Source of the DNA: JAIBJN01 sp963838795
Lineage (GTDB): Bacteria; Actinomycetota; Thermoleophilia; Gaiellales; Gaiellaceae
DNA: 64,000 nt
Direction of reading: 5' to 3'
Assembly (NCBI GenBank): GCA_963838795.1
Contig: CAWISL010000001.1
Location: 434,001-498,000, forward strand
Of the stretch, positions 43,275-52,876 are shown one piece after another. Position 1 is the first letter of the stretch; each line of letters starts with the position of its first letter. The position numbers were made by a program, and so were the translations under genes. The notes beneath the pieces are model-generated. The model was not told the origin of the DNA, did not search any database, and saw only the letters and a program-made list of their open reading frames with translations.

Positions 43275-43306
43275 CTACGATGACCCCGCGGAACGACGTG
43301 TTCCGC
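43275..43306 (+). promoter_or_regulatory. mfd promoter with palindromic leader
   Basis: TACGAT (43275-43280) is followed by the dyad GCGGAAC-GACGT-GTTCCGC (43288-43306) just before ATG 43315. The dyad resembles an SOS box but has a five-base instead of four-base centre, so it may be an operator of another factor or an RNA hairpin. Confidence 0.4.
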
Positions 43307-43314
43307 CAGTCGTC

Positions 43315-46300
43315 ATGGACCGGTCGTCCACAGTTCGCTCACCCGCGCTCGCGCCGCTCGCTGACGAGCTCGCCGAGAGCCAGCGGCTGCTCGCCTTCCT
43401 GGCCGATCCGGGCGACGCTCGGGTGTCGGAGCCGCTTCTGCCCCTCTTCCTCGCCGCCCTTCTCCAGGCCCGGGGCGGGCCGCTCGCCTGCGTGCTCCCC
43501 GACGACGCCCAGGCGCGCGACGTCGCCGACGCCGCGGGGTGGTATCTCGGGGAGAATCGGGTCGGCCTCTTCGCCTCGCGCGGAGTGCGCTGGGGAAGCG
43601 GGCTAGAGCCTCCTCCGCACCTCGTCGGCGAGCGGGCGCGGGCCCTCGAGGTGCTTGCCTCGGACGGGCTGGTTTGCGCCTCGGCGCTGGGCCTCGCGGA
43701 GGGCGTACCGCCTTCAGAGGCGCGACCCGACCCGATCGTCCTTAGAATCGGCGACGAGCCCGGCGCGGAGGCGCTCGCCATGCGGCTTGCCCTCGCGGGC
43801 TACGAGCGCGTGCCGCAGGCGGAGGAGCGTGGGCAGTTCGCGGTTCGCGGCGGGATCGTCGACGTGTTCCCCTCGACCGGCCGCGAGCCGGTCCGGCTGG
43901 AGCTGTTCGGGGACGAGATCGAGTCGCTGCGCGCGTTCTCGCCCTTCACCCAGCGGACGCTGCATGCGCTCGAGGAGGCGACCGTCTATCCGGCGTCCGA
44001 GCGTCGCCTCGACCTCGCCCGGCAGGAACCCGCGGACGACGGCGTGGAGGCAGGGACGATTCCGGACGACCTCGTCACCCCTCTCCCCGCCCCTGACGCC
44101 GTCTGGCAGGCGGAGGAGGCACAAGAGGCGGTGCGGGAGGAGCTCGGGGTCGAGCTCGCGCTCGGTGACGCCCTCCGCCTGTCCCAGCTTCCGGCCGGCC
44201 AACGACACGCGTTCGAGGCCCAGAGGCCCGCCGTCGCGGCTCGCGGCCTCGCCGAAGCCGAGCGAGATCTGCTCGCCTACGTTCGCGGCGGGAACCGGGT
44301 GATCGTCACGTTCGCGCACCGCGGCGAGGCTCTGCGGACGAAGGGGCTGCTGAGGAGGCTCGACGCCACCGTGCTCGATGTCGGAAAGCTGCCCAAGGAG
44401 CCAGGCCTCGTCTTTGCGGTCTCGCCCGCGCGCCGAGGCTTCGTCCTCCGGGACCTCGACCTGATCCTCCTTCCCGACACGCAGGTCTTCCGCAAGCGTC
44501 CCCCTCGGGCGGACGTCAGGGTCGGGAGGGCGCTGCAGAGCTTCGCCGATCTGCGAAGCGGCGATCACGTCGTCCACGAGGACCATGGCATGGGCAAGCT
44601 GCTCGGGTTCGAAACGAAGACCGTCGCGGGTGTCACGCGGGACTACCTCTTCCTCGCCTTCAGGGGCGACGACCGGCTCTACGTGCCGCACGAGCAGATC
44701 GCCAAGGTCTCGCGCTACGTGGGCGCCGACGGGCACGCGCCGGCGCTCTCGAAGCTGGGGGGCAAGGCCTGGGAGACGATCAAGAACCGCGCGCGAGCCG
44801 GCGCGCAGGCGCTCGCGGGCGAGCTCATCGTTCTCTACGCGCAGCGCCAGCGTGCGGAAGGTGTCGCGTTCGAGGCGGACACCGAGCTCGTCGAGCGGCT
44901 CGAGGCGAGCTTCGCCTACGAGGAGACTCCCGATCAGCAGCAGGCGATCGAGGTCGTGAAGGAGGATCTCGAGGCGCCGCGGCCGATGGACCGACTCGTC
45001 TGCGGCGACGTCGGCTACGGGAAGACCGAGGTCGCCGTGCGCGCGGCCTTCATCGCCGTCGCCAACGGGGCGCAGGCTCTCCTGCTCTCTCCGACGACGA
45101 TTCTCGCCCAGCAGCACTGGAGCACGTTTCGGGAGCGCTATCGCGACCTCCCGGTCTCGGTCGAGATGGTGAGCCGCTTTCGCAAGCCGGCGGACGTAAG
45201 GCGCGTGCTGGCGGACTTCTCAGCGGGCAAGGTCGACGTCCTCATCGGCACGCATCGGGCCCTCTCCCGCGATGTAGTCGCCAAGAACCTCGGGCTCGTG
45301 ATCGTCGACGAGGAGCAGCGCTTTGGCGTCGCCCAGAAGGAACTGCTTCGACAGCTGCGGCTCGAGCTGGACGTCCTCTCGCTCTCGGCGACGCCCATCC
45401 CGCGCACGCTGCACATGTCGCTGGCCGGGCTGCGGGACATCAGCGTCATCGAGACGCCGCCGCAGGGGCGGCGGCCGATCCGGACACATGTCGGCGAGTA
45501 CGACGAGGAGCTCGTACGCGCCGCGCTCCTACGAGAGCATGAGCGCGGCGGCCAGTCGTTCTACCTCCACAACCGCGTCGAGACGATCGAGGAAGCGACC
45601 GAGCACCTCCGGCAGCTGTGCCCCGAGCTTCGCTTTCTGGCCGCGCATGGGCAGATGCCCGAGCGGGAGCTCGAGAGCCACATGCTCTCGTTCCTCGCCG
45701 GCGACGCGGACGTGCTCGTGTCGACGACGATCATCGAGTCCGGCCTCGACATCCCCCAGGCGAACACGCTCGTCATCGAGAGGGCCGACGCGCTCGGGTT
45801 GGCGCAGCTCTACCAGATCCGCGGGCGGGTGGGCCGAAGCGACGTGCTCGCGCACGCCTACCTCTTCTATCCCGACGGCCAGGAGCTGACGCCGGAAGCC
45901 CGGGCACGGCTCGCCACGCTCGCCGACCACACGGAGCTCGGCAGCGGGTTCGCCATCGCCATGCGCGACCTCGAGATCCGGGGCGCCGGGAATCTCCTCG
46001 GCGCCGAGCAGTCCGGTCACGTGGCCGCCATCGGCTTCGAGCTCTACGTCGAGCTCCTGGGCGAGGCGGTCGCCGAGCTCAGTGGCACTCGCCGAGCCGT
46101 CGCGCGGCCAGTGCGCGTCGATGCCCAGGTGGACGCCTTCGTCCCGACCGAGTACATGCCTGCGGAGGCGCAGAAGATCGACCTCCACCGGCGCCTGGCG
46201 CTCGCCGAGTCCGAGGACGAGCTGCGCGAGCTCCAGGCCGCCACTGAAGATCGCTTCGGGCCGATGCCCGAGCCGGTTGAGAGCCTCTTCGCGATCCAGG

Positions 46301-46530
46301 AGGTCAAGCTGAAGCTCGCCCGGATCGGCGCCGACTACCTCGTCTTTCGCGGCGGCCGCGCCGTGGTCGGGCCGCTCGTGCTCGGCTCGGCCGAGCTACG
46401 GGAGCTCCGCTCCACGGCGCCGATCGCCGTCTACTCGAGCGCGAAGCGCGAGCTCACGCAGCGCGGGGAGCGGTTCCCCCAAGCGGTCGCGCTCGTCGAT
46501 GCTATCCTCGATTTACGGCTTTCGGCCTAG
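43315..46530 (+). CDS. mfd: transcription-repair coupling factor
   Basis: A 1071-residue Mfd. The N-terminal UvrB-homology region (RGGIVDVFPSTGREPVRLEL) is followed by the RNA-polymerase-interacting domain (GDHVVHEDHGMGKLLGFE) and the SF2 motor (CGDVGYGKTEVAVRAAF, LSPTTILAQQHW, IVDEEQRFGV, LSATPIPRTL, STTIIESGLDIPQANT, QIRGRVGRS), then the TRCF domain. It removes stalled polymerase and recruits UvrA. ATG 43315 is favoured over the longer open frame because the normal N-terminus begins there. Confidence 0.96.
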   Translation: MDRSSTVRSPALAPLADELAESQRLLAFLADPGDARVSEPLLPLFLAALLQARGGPLACVLPDDAQARDVADAAGWYLGENRVGLFASRGVRWGSGLEPPPHLVGERARALEVLASDGLVCASALGLAEGVPPSEARPDPIVLRIGDEPGAEALAMRLALAGYERVPQAEERGQFAVRGGIVDVFPSTGREPVRLELFGDEIESLRAFSPFTQRTLHALEEATVYPASERRLDLARQEPADDGVEAGTIPDDLVTPLPAPDAVWQAEEAQEAVREELGVELALGDALRLSQLPAGQRHAFEAQRPAVAARGLAEAERDLLAYVRGGNRVIVTFAHRGEALRTKGLLRRLDATVLDVGKLPKEPGLVFAVSPARRGFVLRDLDLILLPDTQVFRKRPPRADVRVGRALQSFADLRSGDHVVHEDHGMGKLLGFETKTVAGVTRDYLFLAFRGDDRLYVPHEQIAKVSRYVGADGHAPALSKLGGKAWETIKNRARAGAQALAGELIVLYAQRQRAEGVAFEADTELVERLEASFAYEETPDQQQAIEVVKEDLEAPRPMDRLVCGDVGYGKTEVAVRAAFIAVANGAQALLLSPTTILAQQHWSTFRERYRDLPVSVEMVSRFRKPADVRRVLADFSAGKVDVLIGTHRALSRDVVAKNLGLVIVDEEQRFGVAQKELLRQLRLELDVLSLSATPIPRTLHMSLAGLRDISVIETPPQGRRPIRTHVGEYDEELVRAALLREHERGGQSFYLHNRVETIEEATEHLRQLCPELRFLAAHGQMPERELESHMLSFLAGDADVLVSTTIIESGLDIPQANTLVIERADALGLAQLYQIRGRVGRSDVLAHAYLFYPDGQELTPEARARLATLADHTELGSGFAIAMRDLEIRGAGNLLGAEQSGHVAAIGFELYVELLGEAVAELSGTRRAVARPVRVDAQVDAFVPTEYMPAEAQKIDLHRRLALAESEDELRELQAATEDRFGPMPEPVESLFAIQEVKLKLARIGADYLVFRGGRAVVGPLVLGSAELRELRSTAPIAVYSSAKRELTQRGERFPQAVALVDAILDLRLSA

Positions 46531-46541
46531 CCAGCACGCCC

Positions 46542-47588
46542 ATGCCTCTTTGGATTCGCATCATCACCGTCTTCGCTGCGCTCGCGCTCGGTGTCGCAGC
46601 CGCCGGTTGCGGAGGCGGGGACGAAGACGAGAGCCAGACGGCCGACGTGCCGGCGGACGCCATCGCCGTCGTCGGCGACAGGGAGATACCGAAGTCCGAG
46701 TACGACAGGCTGCTGAGCCAGGCGCAGGCGACCTACGAAGCCCGCGAGCAGGAGTTCCCCGCGGCCGGGACGCCCGAGTTCGCGCAGCTCCGCAACGCGC
46801 TCGTCCGCAGCCTCGTCGAGCAGGCGCAGTTCGAGATCGCCGCCGAGGAGCTCGACATCACCGTGACCGACGAGGAGCTTGACGAGCGCCTCGATGAGCT
46901 CAAGCAGCAGTTCTTCGAAGGCGACGAGGCTGCGTATGCGGAGGAGCTGGAGAAGCAGGGCCTGACGGAGGAGCAAGTGCTGAAGGATCTGCGCACTCGG
47001 ATGCTCTCCGAGAAGATCTTCGAGAAGATCACGAGCGAGGTCGAGGTCACCGACGAGGACATCCAGGCGTACTACGAGGAGAACGAGGCGCAGTTCGAGC
47101 AGCCGGCGTCGCGCGAGGTCCGGCACATCCTCGTGAAGACGAAGGCGAAGGCCGACCAGATCCACCGGCAGCTCGAGAACGGCGCCGACTTCGCCAAGCT
47201 GGCCAAGGAGTTCTCGGAGGATCCCGCCTCGGCGAAGGAGGGCGGCGACTTCACCGCCCAGAAGGGCGCGACCGTGGCGCCGTTCGACGAGGTGGCGTTC
47301 GAGCTCGAGACGGGTGAGCTGTCCGAGCCCGTGAAGACGCAGTTCGGCTGGCACGTGATCGAAGCGGTCGACGACGTCGTCGAGGCCTCCGCGCAGGAGC
47401 TCGCCGACGTCGAGGAGCAGATCTCAACGACGCTGGTCGAGGAGAAGAAGAACACCCGCATCAACGAGTGGGTCGAGGAGCTCCAGGCGCGCTTCGCGGA
47501 CCAGGTCGCCTACGCGCCGGGCTTCGAGCCGCCGCCGGAGCCCGAGACGACGTCCGGCGAGAGCGACACCACCACCACCGACGAATAG
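46542..47588 (+). CDS. PrsA/SurA-like peptidyl-prolyl isomerase lipoprotein
   Basis: A 348-residue lipoprotein: signal and lipobox VAAAGC at residues 18-23, a SurA N-terminal chaperone region (about 40-180), then a parvulin domain (REVRHILVKTKAKADQIHRQ, GGDFTAQKGATVAPFDEVAF, TQFGWHVIEAVD). It helps fold exported proteins on the outer face of the membrane. The tail is Thr/Glu-rich. In several Gram-positives prsA-like genes follow mfd, as here. ATG 46542 is 11 bases after the mfd stop. Confidence 0.93.
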   Translation: MPLWIRIITVFAALALGVAAAGCGGGDEDESQTADVPADAIAVVGDREIPKSEYDRLLSQAQATYEAREQEFPAAGTPEFAQLRNALVRSLVEQAQFEIAAEELDITVTDEELDERLDELKQQFFEGDEAAYAEELEKQGLTEEQVLKDLRTRMLSEKIFEKITSEVEVTDEDIQAYYEENEAQFEQPASREVRHILVKTKAKADQIHRQLENGADFAKLAKEFSEDPASAKEGGDFTAQKGATVAPFDEVAFELETGELSEPVKTQFGWHVIEAVDDVVEASAQELADVEEQISTTLVEEKKNTRINEWVEELQARFADQVAYAPGFEPPPEPETTSGESDTTTTDE

Positions 47589-47592
47589 CCCC

Positions 47593-48394
47593 GTGGGTGG
47601 CGGCGCCGAGCTCGAGCGGGCGCTCGTCGATCTGCAGGAGCTCGCCGAGCGGCTCCGGCGCGACTGTCCCTGGGACCGCGCCCAGACGGAGCGCACGATC
47701 GTCCCCCACACCGTCGAGGAGGCCTACGAGGTGGCCGACGCGGTGCAGGCCGGTGACGACGCGAAGCTGGCCGACGAGCTCGGCGACCTCCTGTTCCAGA
47801 CGGTCTTCCTCGCCCTCCTGCTGGAGGAGCGTGGCGCCGGCGACCTCGCCGAAGTGGCGCGCGGGATCCACGCCAAGCTCGTGCGGCGACACCCGCACGT
47901 CTTCGGGGACGCAGAGCTGTCCACGCCGGGCGCGGTCAAGGGTCGCTGGGAGGAGCTGAAGCGCGAGCAGGAGGAGCGGGAGGGGATCTTCCACGACGTC
48001 CCCGAGACGTTCCCGGCGCTCCTGCAGGCGCGTAAGACACAGCGCCGGGCCGCCGCCGCCGGGTTCGACTGGCTCGACGCCGCCGGCCCCCTCGCCAAGG
48101 TTCGAGAGGAGGCGGACGAGCTCGAGGCCGAGCTCGGTCGTCGGCGGCCGTCCGACCCCCGAGACCGAGCCGCCGGGGCGGGTCTTCGCCGAGATCGGCG
48201 ACCTGCTCTTCACCGTCGTGAACCTCGCGCGGGCGCTCAACGTCGACCCGGAGCTGGCGCTGCGCGCGACGACTGCCCGCTTCGTCGAGCGTGTCGAGCT
48301 CGCCGCGGAGCTGGCCGAGCGCGACGGGCGCGACTGGCGCTCGCTCGGCCTGGAGGAGCAGGATCGCTACTACAGACTTGCCAAGAGGTCGTAA
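47593..48394 (+). CDS. mazG: nucleoside triphosphate pyrophosphohydrolase MazG, frameshifted
   Basis: The first frame from GTG 47593 gives RRDCPWDRAQTERTIVPHTV with the catalytic EEAYEVADAV and ELGDLLFQTVFLALL, then VFGDAELSTPGAVKGRWEEL and VREEADELEAELG. Around 48136-48162 (a CCCCC run) the match shifts frame to FAEIGDLLFTVVNLARALNV and NVDPELALRATTARFVERVE, ending RYYRLAKRS at TAA 48392-48394. Joined, it is a two-domain MazG of about 266 residues, which removes non-canonical NTPs. The break is probably a sequencing indel; without repair only the N-terminal domain survives. Confidence 0.85.
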
Positions 48395-48406
48395 GGAGGC
48401 GCTCGC

Positions 48407-49684
48407 ATGAAGATCGTCGACGTCCACGCCCGGCAGATCCTCGACTCTCGCGGCAACCCGACCGTCGAGGTCGAGGTCGGGCTGGGCTCCGGCGCCCGTG
48501 GCCGCGCCGCGGTCCCGTCGGGCGCCTCGACGGGGCAGTTCGAGGCGGTCGAGCTGCGGGACGGCGACGCCGGCGCGTACCTCGGCAAGGGCGTTCTCAG
48601 AGCCGTGGAGAACGTGGAGCGCGAGCTGGGGCCGGCGCTCTCCGGAGCCGACGCGAGCGACCAGGCGGCCGTCGACCGGCTGCTGCTCGAGCTCGACGGG
48701 ACGCCGAACAAGTCCAGGCTCGGCGCGAACGCGCTGCTCGGGGTCTCGCTCGCCGTTGCGAAGGCCGCCTCGACCGAGGCCGGTGAGCCGCTGTTCCGCC
48801 ACCTCGGAGGTGCGAGCGCCCGGGTGCTCCCCGTGCCGCTCATGAATGTGATCAACGGCGGCGCCCACGCGGAGAACTCGCTCGACCTCCAGGAGTTCAT
48901 GATCGTCCCGGCCGGGGCGTCGTCGTTCTCGGAGGCGCTGCGAATCGGGGCCGAGACCTTTCACCGCCTGAAGGAGCTGCTTCGCGAGCGTCGGCTGGCC
49001 ACCGGGGTTGGCGACGAGGGCGGCTTCGCCCCCGACCTGCCGTCGAGCGAGGAGGCGATCGCCGTCGTCCTCGAGGCGGCCGAGCGCGCCGGTCACGCCG
49101 AGAAGGTCGCGATCGCGCTCGACCCGGCCACCACGGAGCTCGCCGAGGCCGGCCGCTACCGGCTCCCGGGCGAGGGCGTGGATCTCGACGCCGCCGGCAT
49201 GATCTCGCTCTGGGACGAGCTCTGCGGACGCTATCCGGTCGTCTCCATCGAGGACGGCCTCGCCGAGGACGACTGGGACGGCTGGAAGGCGCTCACGGAA
49301 CGGCTCGGCGAGCGCGTGCAGCTGGTCGGCGACGATCTCTTCGTCACGAACGTCGAGCGCCTCCGCCGCGGCATCGAAGCCGGCGTCGCCAACGCCATCC
49401 TCGTCAAGGTCAACCAGATCGGGACGCTGACCGAGACCCTCGAGGCCATCGAGCTCGCGCGCGCGAACGGCTACGCCGCCGTCATGTCCCACCGCTCGGG
49501 AGAGACGGAGGACACGACCATCGCCGACCTGGCGGTGGCCACCGGCGTGGGGCAGATCAAGACCGGGGCGCCCTCGCGCAGCGACCGCGTCGCCAAGTAC
49601 AACCAGCTGCTGCGAATCGAGGAGGAGCTGGGCGGCGAGGCCGTCTACCCCGGCTGGTCGGCGTTTCCTCGTGCCGGCCGCTAA
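48407..49684 (+). CDS. eno: enolase
   Basis: A 425-residue glycolytic enzyme (2-phosphoglycerate to phosphoenolpyruvate). It has ARQILDSRGNPTVEVEVGLG, LPVPLMNVINGGAHAEN, the catalytic VGDEGGFAPDL, SIEDGLAEDDWDGW, LVGDDLFVTN and SHRSGETEDTTIADLAV. A TAAGGAGG site lies twelve bases before ATG 48407. mazG-eno-ftsB is conserved in actinobacteria; here pyk lies between eno and the ftsB-like gene. Confidence 0.98.
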   Translation: MKIVDVHARQILDSRGNPTVEVEVGLGSGARGRAAVPSGASTGQFEAVELRDGDAGAYLGKGVLRAVENVERELGPALSGADASDQAAVDRLLLELDGTPNKSRLGANALLGVSLAVAKAASTEAGEPLFRHLGGASARVLPVPLMNVINGGAHAENSLDLQEFMIVPAGASSFSEALRIGAETFHRLKELLRERRLATGVGDEGGFAPDLPSSEEAIAVVLEAAERAGHAEKVAIALDPATTELAEAGRYRLPGEGVDLDAAGMISLWDELCGRYPVVSIEDGLAEDDWDGWKALTERLGERVQLVGDDLFVTNVERLRRGIEAGVANAILVKVNQIGTLTETLEAIELARANGYAAVMSHRSGETEDTTIADLAVATGVGQIKTGAPSRSDRVAKYNQLLRIEEELGGEAVYPGWSAFPRAGR

Positions 49685-49763
49685 GAGGGGTTGGCGGAAT
49701 GCCGCTCGGCAGACTGTCTGGCGCCGAGCCCTAGGCGCATGGGGAGCGAGCCACCCCGCGCGC

Positions 49764-49769
49764 TAACGT
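49764..49769 (+). promoter_or_regulatory. -10 box TAACGT of pyk
   Basis: TAACGT ends seven bases before GTG 49777 and overlaps the alternative GTG at 49768, which helps decide the start. Confidence 0.5.
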
Positions 49770-49776
49770 GCGCGGT

Positions 49777-51201
49777 GTGACCGACGGGCTGCGCCGCACG
49801 AAGATCGTCTGCACGATCGGCCCCGCCACCTCGACGCCCGACATGGTCGATCGGCTCGTCGGGGCTGGAATGGATGCCGCGCGGCTCAACTTCTCGCATG
49901 GGACGCACGAGGAGCACGGCGAGCGTGCGCGGCTCGTGAGGGCGGCGCAGGAGCGGGCGGGCAGGCCGCTCGCGCTGATCGCCGATCTCCAGGGCCCCAA
50001 GCTGCGGGTCGGCGACCTGGACGTACCGCGGATCGTGGTCGAGGGCGACACGGTGCACATCTCCGGCGCGGGCGCGAGCGCGGGCGCGGCGGGCGACCTG
50101 CCGGTGTTGCCCGCCGTCTTGACCGAGGTGCTCCAGCCGGGCCACGAGGTGCTGATCGACGACGGGCTCGTGCACTTGCGCATCGAGGAGACCGACGGAG
50201 AACGCATCCGGGCGACGGTCGAGGTGGGCGGGGCGGTCGGGGCGCACAAGGGGGTCAACGTCCCCGGGGTGCCGATCCCGGTCCCCTCCATGACGGAGAA
50301 GGACCTGAGCGACCTCGAGTTCGCGCTCTCGATCGGCGTCGACTACGTCGCGCTCTCGTTCGTCCGTTCGGCCGCCGACTGCCGCGGGCTGCGGGAGCTC
50401 CTGAACGCTGCCGACGCGAAGGCGCACGTCATCGCCAAGGTCGAGAAGGCCGAGGCCCTCGCCGAGCTCGACGCGATCGTGAGCGCCTCGGACGCCGTCA
50501 TGGTCGCGCGCGGCGACCTCGGGGTCGAGATCGGCCCGGCGGCCGTGCCGCTCGTCCAGAAGCGCATCATCCTGTGCGCGCTCGAGCACGGGAAGCCGGC
50601 GATCACCGCCACCCAGATGCTCGAGTCGATGATCACGAGGCCCGAGCCGACTCGGGCGGAGGCGAGCGACGTCGCCAACGCGATCCTCGACGGCACCTCC
50701 GCCCTCATGCTCTCTGGGGAGACCGCGGTCGGCCACTACCCCGTTGCCAGCGCCGCGTTCATGGATCGGATCGCCCGGGCGGTCGAGCCGAGCCTCAGCT
50801 ACCGGCACGAGCTCGCTCAGGCGGCCGACCACCCCTTCCCGACGGTCGGAGAGGCGATGTCGAACGCGGCCTGCGACATCGCCGAGGTGCTGGGGGCCGC
50901 TGCCATCCTCGTCCCCACCTACAGCGGGCGCACCGCGTCGGCCGTCGCGCGCCACCGGCCGCGCCGTCCGATCATCGCCGTCACGCACAAGCGCCAGGCG
51001 GTGCAGCAGCTCGCCCTCGAGTGGGGCGTCGTCGCAGCGGAGATCGAGGAGGCGAGAAACGTGGAGGATCTCTGGTCGCGGGCGCTCGACGCCGCGCGGG
51101 AGTCGGGGCTCGTCGCGGCCGGCGATCGGATCGTCATCACCGCCGGCACCGCGGTGAACGTCCCGGGCACGACGAACGTCATCAAGGTCGAGACGGCGTA
51201 G
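49777..51201 (+). CDS. pyk: pyruvate kinase
   Basis: A 474-residue enzyme converting phosphoenolpyruvate and ADP to pyruvate and ATP. It starts TDGLRRTKIVCTIGPATSTP and carries ARLNFSHGTHEEH, LQGPKLRVGDLD, IAKVEKAEAL, MVARGDLGVEIG, ATQMLESMITRPEPTRAEAS and LMLSGETAVGHYP, with a regulatory C-terminal domain. GTG 49777 is chosen over 49768 because of the overlapping promoter box. Pairing with eno gives the last two steps of glycolysis. Confidence 0.96.
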   Translation: MTDGLRRTKIVCTIGPATSTPDMVDRLVGAGMDAARLNFSHGTHEEHGERARLVRAAQERAGRPLALIADLQGPKLRVGDLDVPRIVVEGDTVHISGAGASAGAAGDLPVLPAVLTEVLQPGHEVLIDDGLVHLRIEETDGERIRATVEVGGAVGAHKGVNVPGVPIPVPSMTEKDLSDLEFALSIGVDYVALSFVRSAADCRGLRELLNAADAKAHVIAKVEKAEALAELDAIVSASDAVMVARGDLGVEIGPAAVPLVQKRIILCALEHGKPAITATQMLESMITRPEPTRAEASDVANAILDGTSALMLSGETAVGHYPVASAAFMDRIARAVEPSLSYRHELAQAADHPFPTVGEAMSNAACDIAEVLGAAAILVPTYSGRTASAVARHRPRRPIIAVTHKRQAVQQLALEWGVVAAEIEEARNVEDLWSRALDAARESGLVAAGDRIVITAGTAVNVPGTTNVIKVETA

Positions 51202-51286
51202 CCCCGGCTGGTCCGTCCGACGCCCTCTGTACGCTGGTTCCCGCCCGAGAAGGAGGCTGTGGCCTGCGGTCGAAGTTCGCACGCCC

Positions 51287-51667
51287 ATGGCCGAACGGGC
51301 TTCTCGACGACCCACTCGACGCCCTCCGAAGCGGAGGATGCGCCGCGTCTCGAAGCCGACGCACGCGCTGCGCTGGATCGGGCTCCTCGTGCTGCTCGTC
51401 GTCGCGGTCGGCTACGTGCAGCCGCTTCGCGCCTACCGGGACGCCACCGCCGACGTCGCCGCGCGCAAAGCCGAGGTCGCGCGGATCGGGAGCGCCAACG
51501 TCCGGCTCGAGCAGCGCATCGCAGAGACCGAGACCCCCGAGTTCGTCGAGCGGGAGGCCCGCAAGCTGGGCCTGGTGAATCCTGGCGAGCGGCTCTACAT
51601 CGTCACGGGCATCGACGAGTGGGAGCACGCGCGGGAGGCGCGGGCTCGAGAGCGCCTCACAGAATGA
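51287..51667 (+). CDS. FtsB/DivIC-like septum protein
   Basis: A 126-residue bitopic membrane protein. A basic cytoplasmic N-terminus (RRPTRRPPKRRMRRVSK) precedes one transmembrane helix (LRWIGLLVLLVVAVGYVQPL) and an extracytoplasmic coiled coil (AARKAEVARIGSANVRLEQR), ending with the FtsB signature FVEREARKLGLVNPGERLY. It belongs to the FtsQLB division complex. The eno/ftsB neighbourhood supports the call. The stretch to the next gene (51668-51834) shows nothing recognisable. Confidence 0.88.
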   Translation: MAERASRRPTRRPPKRRMRRVSKPTHALRWIGLLVLLVVAVGYVQPLRAYRDATADVAARKAEVARIGSANVRLEQRIAETETPEFVEREARKLGLVNPGERLYIVTGIDEWEHAREARARERLTE

Positions 51668-51822
51668 GGAGCCATGCCGTCTGGCCACGCTGAACGGCCC
51701 GAGGCGGTGTTCAGTCGCGTCCATACCGCGGTGGGTCTGCACGCTCCCTGCGTCCTTGCCTCGAGCCACCCAGCGTACCCGGTCGGCGGGTCACCATCGC
51801 GTTAGGCGCTCTGAGGCCCGGT

Positions 51823-51828
51823 TACGAT
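51823..51828 (+). promoter_or_regulatory. -10 box TACGAT of the DUF501 gene
   Basis: TACGAT ends six bases before GTG 51835. Confidence 0.45.
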
Positions 51829-51834
51829 GATCTG

Positions 51835-52311
51835 GTGGACGACCGGCAGGTGGTCTCCTGGCAGCTTGGGCGGCCCGCTCGCACGTTTCGGCGGGTGGCG
51901 CTCCGCTGCCCGCACGGCTTTCCCGCGGTTACCGAGCAGGCGCCGTTCGGGGCGGACGGCGAGCCGTTCCCGACCACCTACTACCTGACCTGTCCCTGGC
52001 TGGTGGCGGCGATCTCCCGGCTCGAGGCGGCGGGCGGCGTCGAGCGCTGGTCGCTCGCAGCTGCCGAGGACCGACGCCTCGGGGAGAGCCTGGCGCGCGC
52101 CGACGCCGAGCAGCGCGAGCTGCGGCCGGAGCTCGACGTCGGGATCGGGGGCACTCGCGCTCCCGGCAACCTCAAGTGCCTGCACGCCCACGCGGCCTTT
52201 GCGCTCGCCCGCCCCGGCTACGACCTCGGGGAGGCCGTGCTCGACGAGGTCGGCGAGCGCTGGTGCCCAGACGCGCGCTGTGCCCGGGCGCTCGGGGAGT
52301 CGGCGCCGTGA
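51835..52311 (+). CDS. DUF501-family protein
   Basis: A 158-residue protein matching DUF501: VVSWQLGRPARTFRRVALRC, RCPHGFPAVTEQAPFG, GEPFPTTYYLTCPWLVAAIS and SRLEAAGGVERW. The conserved Cys, His and GNLKCLHAHAAFALAR suggest a metal site. Function is unknown. In actinobacteria it usually sits between ftsB and ppx; no ppx follows here, so that gene has been lost or moved. Confidence 0.9.
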   Translation: MDDRQVVSWQLGRPARTFRRVALRCPHGFPAVTEQAPFGADGEPFPTTYYLTCPWLVAAISRLEAAGGVERWSLAAAEDRRLGESLARADAEQRELRPELDVGIGGTRAPGNLKCLHAHAAFALARPGYDLGEAVLDEVGERWCPDARCARALGESAP

Positions 52312-52622
52312 TGCTCGAGAGCGCGCGCCAGCAGTGGGACGAGGGGAAGCGGCGGCTGGACACGGTCGGCGCCGAGACCGCCAGGGGGCGCCATCTCTGG
52401 CTCCTCGTCGAAGCGGTTCTCGCCGAGCTCAGGCGCCGTGTGGGGCAGACCTTCACGCTCGCCGAGCTGGCACGGGCCTACGACGGCTCCGAAGACTGGG
52501 TCCGGGACGTCGTCCGCCGAGCGGCGCCGCCGAAGGCGCGCGCCGGGATCCGGGACGTGGCGCTCGTCCAGGACGCAGCCTTCGCCCACTACGCCCGCGG
52601 GGCGAGCGACTACCGCCCGTGA
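52311..52622 (+). CDS. small helical protein (103 aa)
   Basis: Starts at ATG 52311 (or GTG 52308) overlapping the DUF501 stop. It is mostly helical (MLESARQQWDEGKRRLDTVG, LLVEAVLAELRRRVGQTFTL, AELARAYDGSEDWVRDVVRR); the last piece resembles a small DNA-binding turn. No family recognised. Coupled to its neighbours, each gene overlapping the next by a few bases. Confidence 0.65.
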   Translation: MLESARQQWDEGKRRLDTVGAETARGRHLWLLVEAVLAELRRRVGQTFTLAELARAYDGSEDWVRDVVRRAAPPKARAGIRDVALVQDAAFAHYARGASDYRP

Positions 52623-52876
52623 TCGACGGCGCGCCTCGGTCGACGCGGGCCCGCGATCGCGACCGGCAGCGCCGGCAGTCCACGGGTCGCCGGATCGTCA
52701 AGTGGCTCGCGCGCATCGCCGTGGTCGCGGCAGTCTTCTTCATCGGGCTCGTCGTCGGCAAGGCCGTCGAGGATACGCCGAGCCCGGGCGGCACGCAGAC
52801 GATCGTCCGAACGCTGGAGCCCCTGACCGTCGAGCCCCGCGAGCGAACCGTGACGGTAACGACATCCGGCCGGTAA
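52619..52876 (+). CDS. small single-helix membrane protein (85 aa)
   Basis: From GTG 52619, four bases inside the previous gene. A basic cytoplasmic segment (RSTRARDRDRQRRQSTGRR) precedes one transmembrane helix (IAVVAAVFFIGLVVGKAVED) and a short Thr-rich outside tail. Function unknown; possibly envelope-related like the upstream FtsB-like gene. Confidence 0.65.
   Translation: MIDGAPRSTRARDRDRQRRQSTGRRIVKWLARIAVVAAVFFIGLVVGKAVEDTPSPGGTQTIVRTLEPLTVEPRERTVTVTTSGR

Noticed and set aside
51259..51693. 144-codon frame starting GTG just after an AGGAGG near the ftsB-like gene
   Set aside because: The spacing to AGGAGG is too short and the product is low-complexity; the overlapping FtsB-like frame has a clear family signature.
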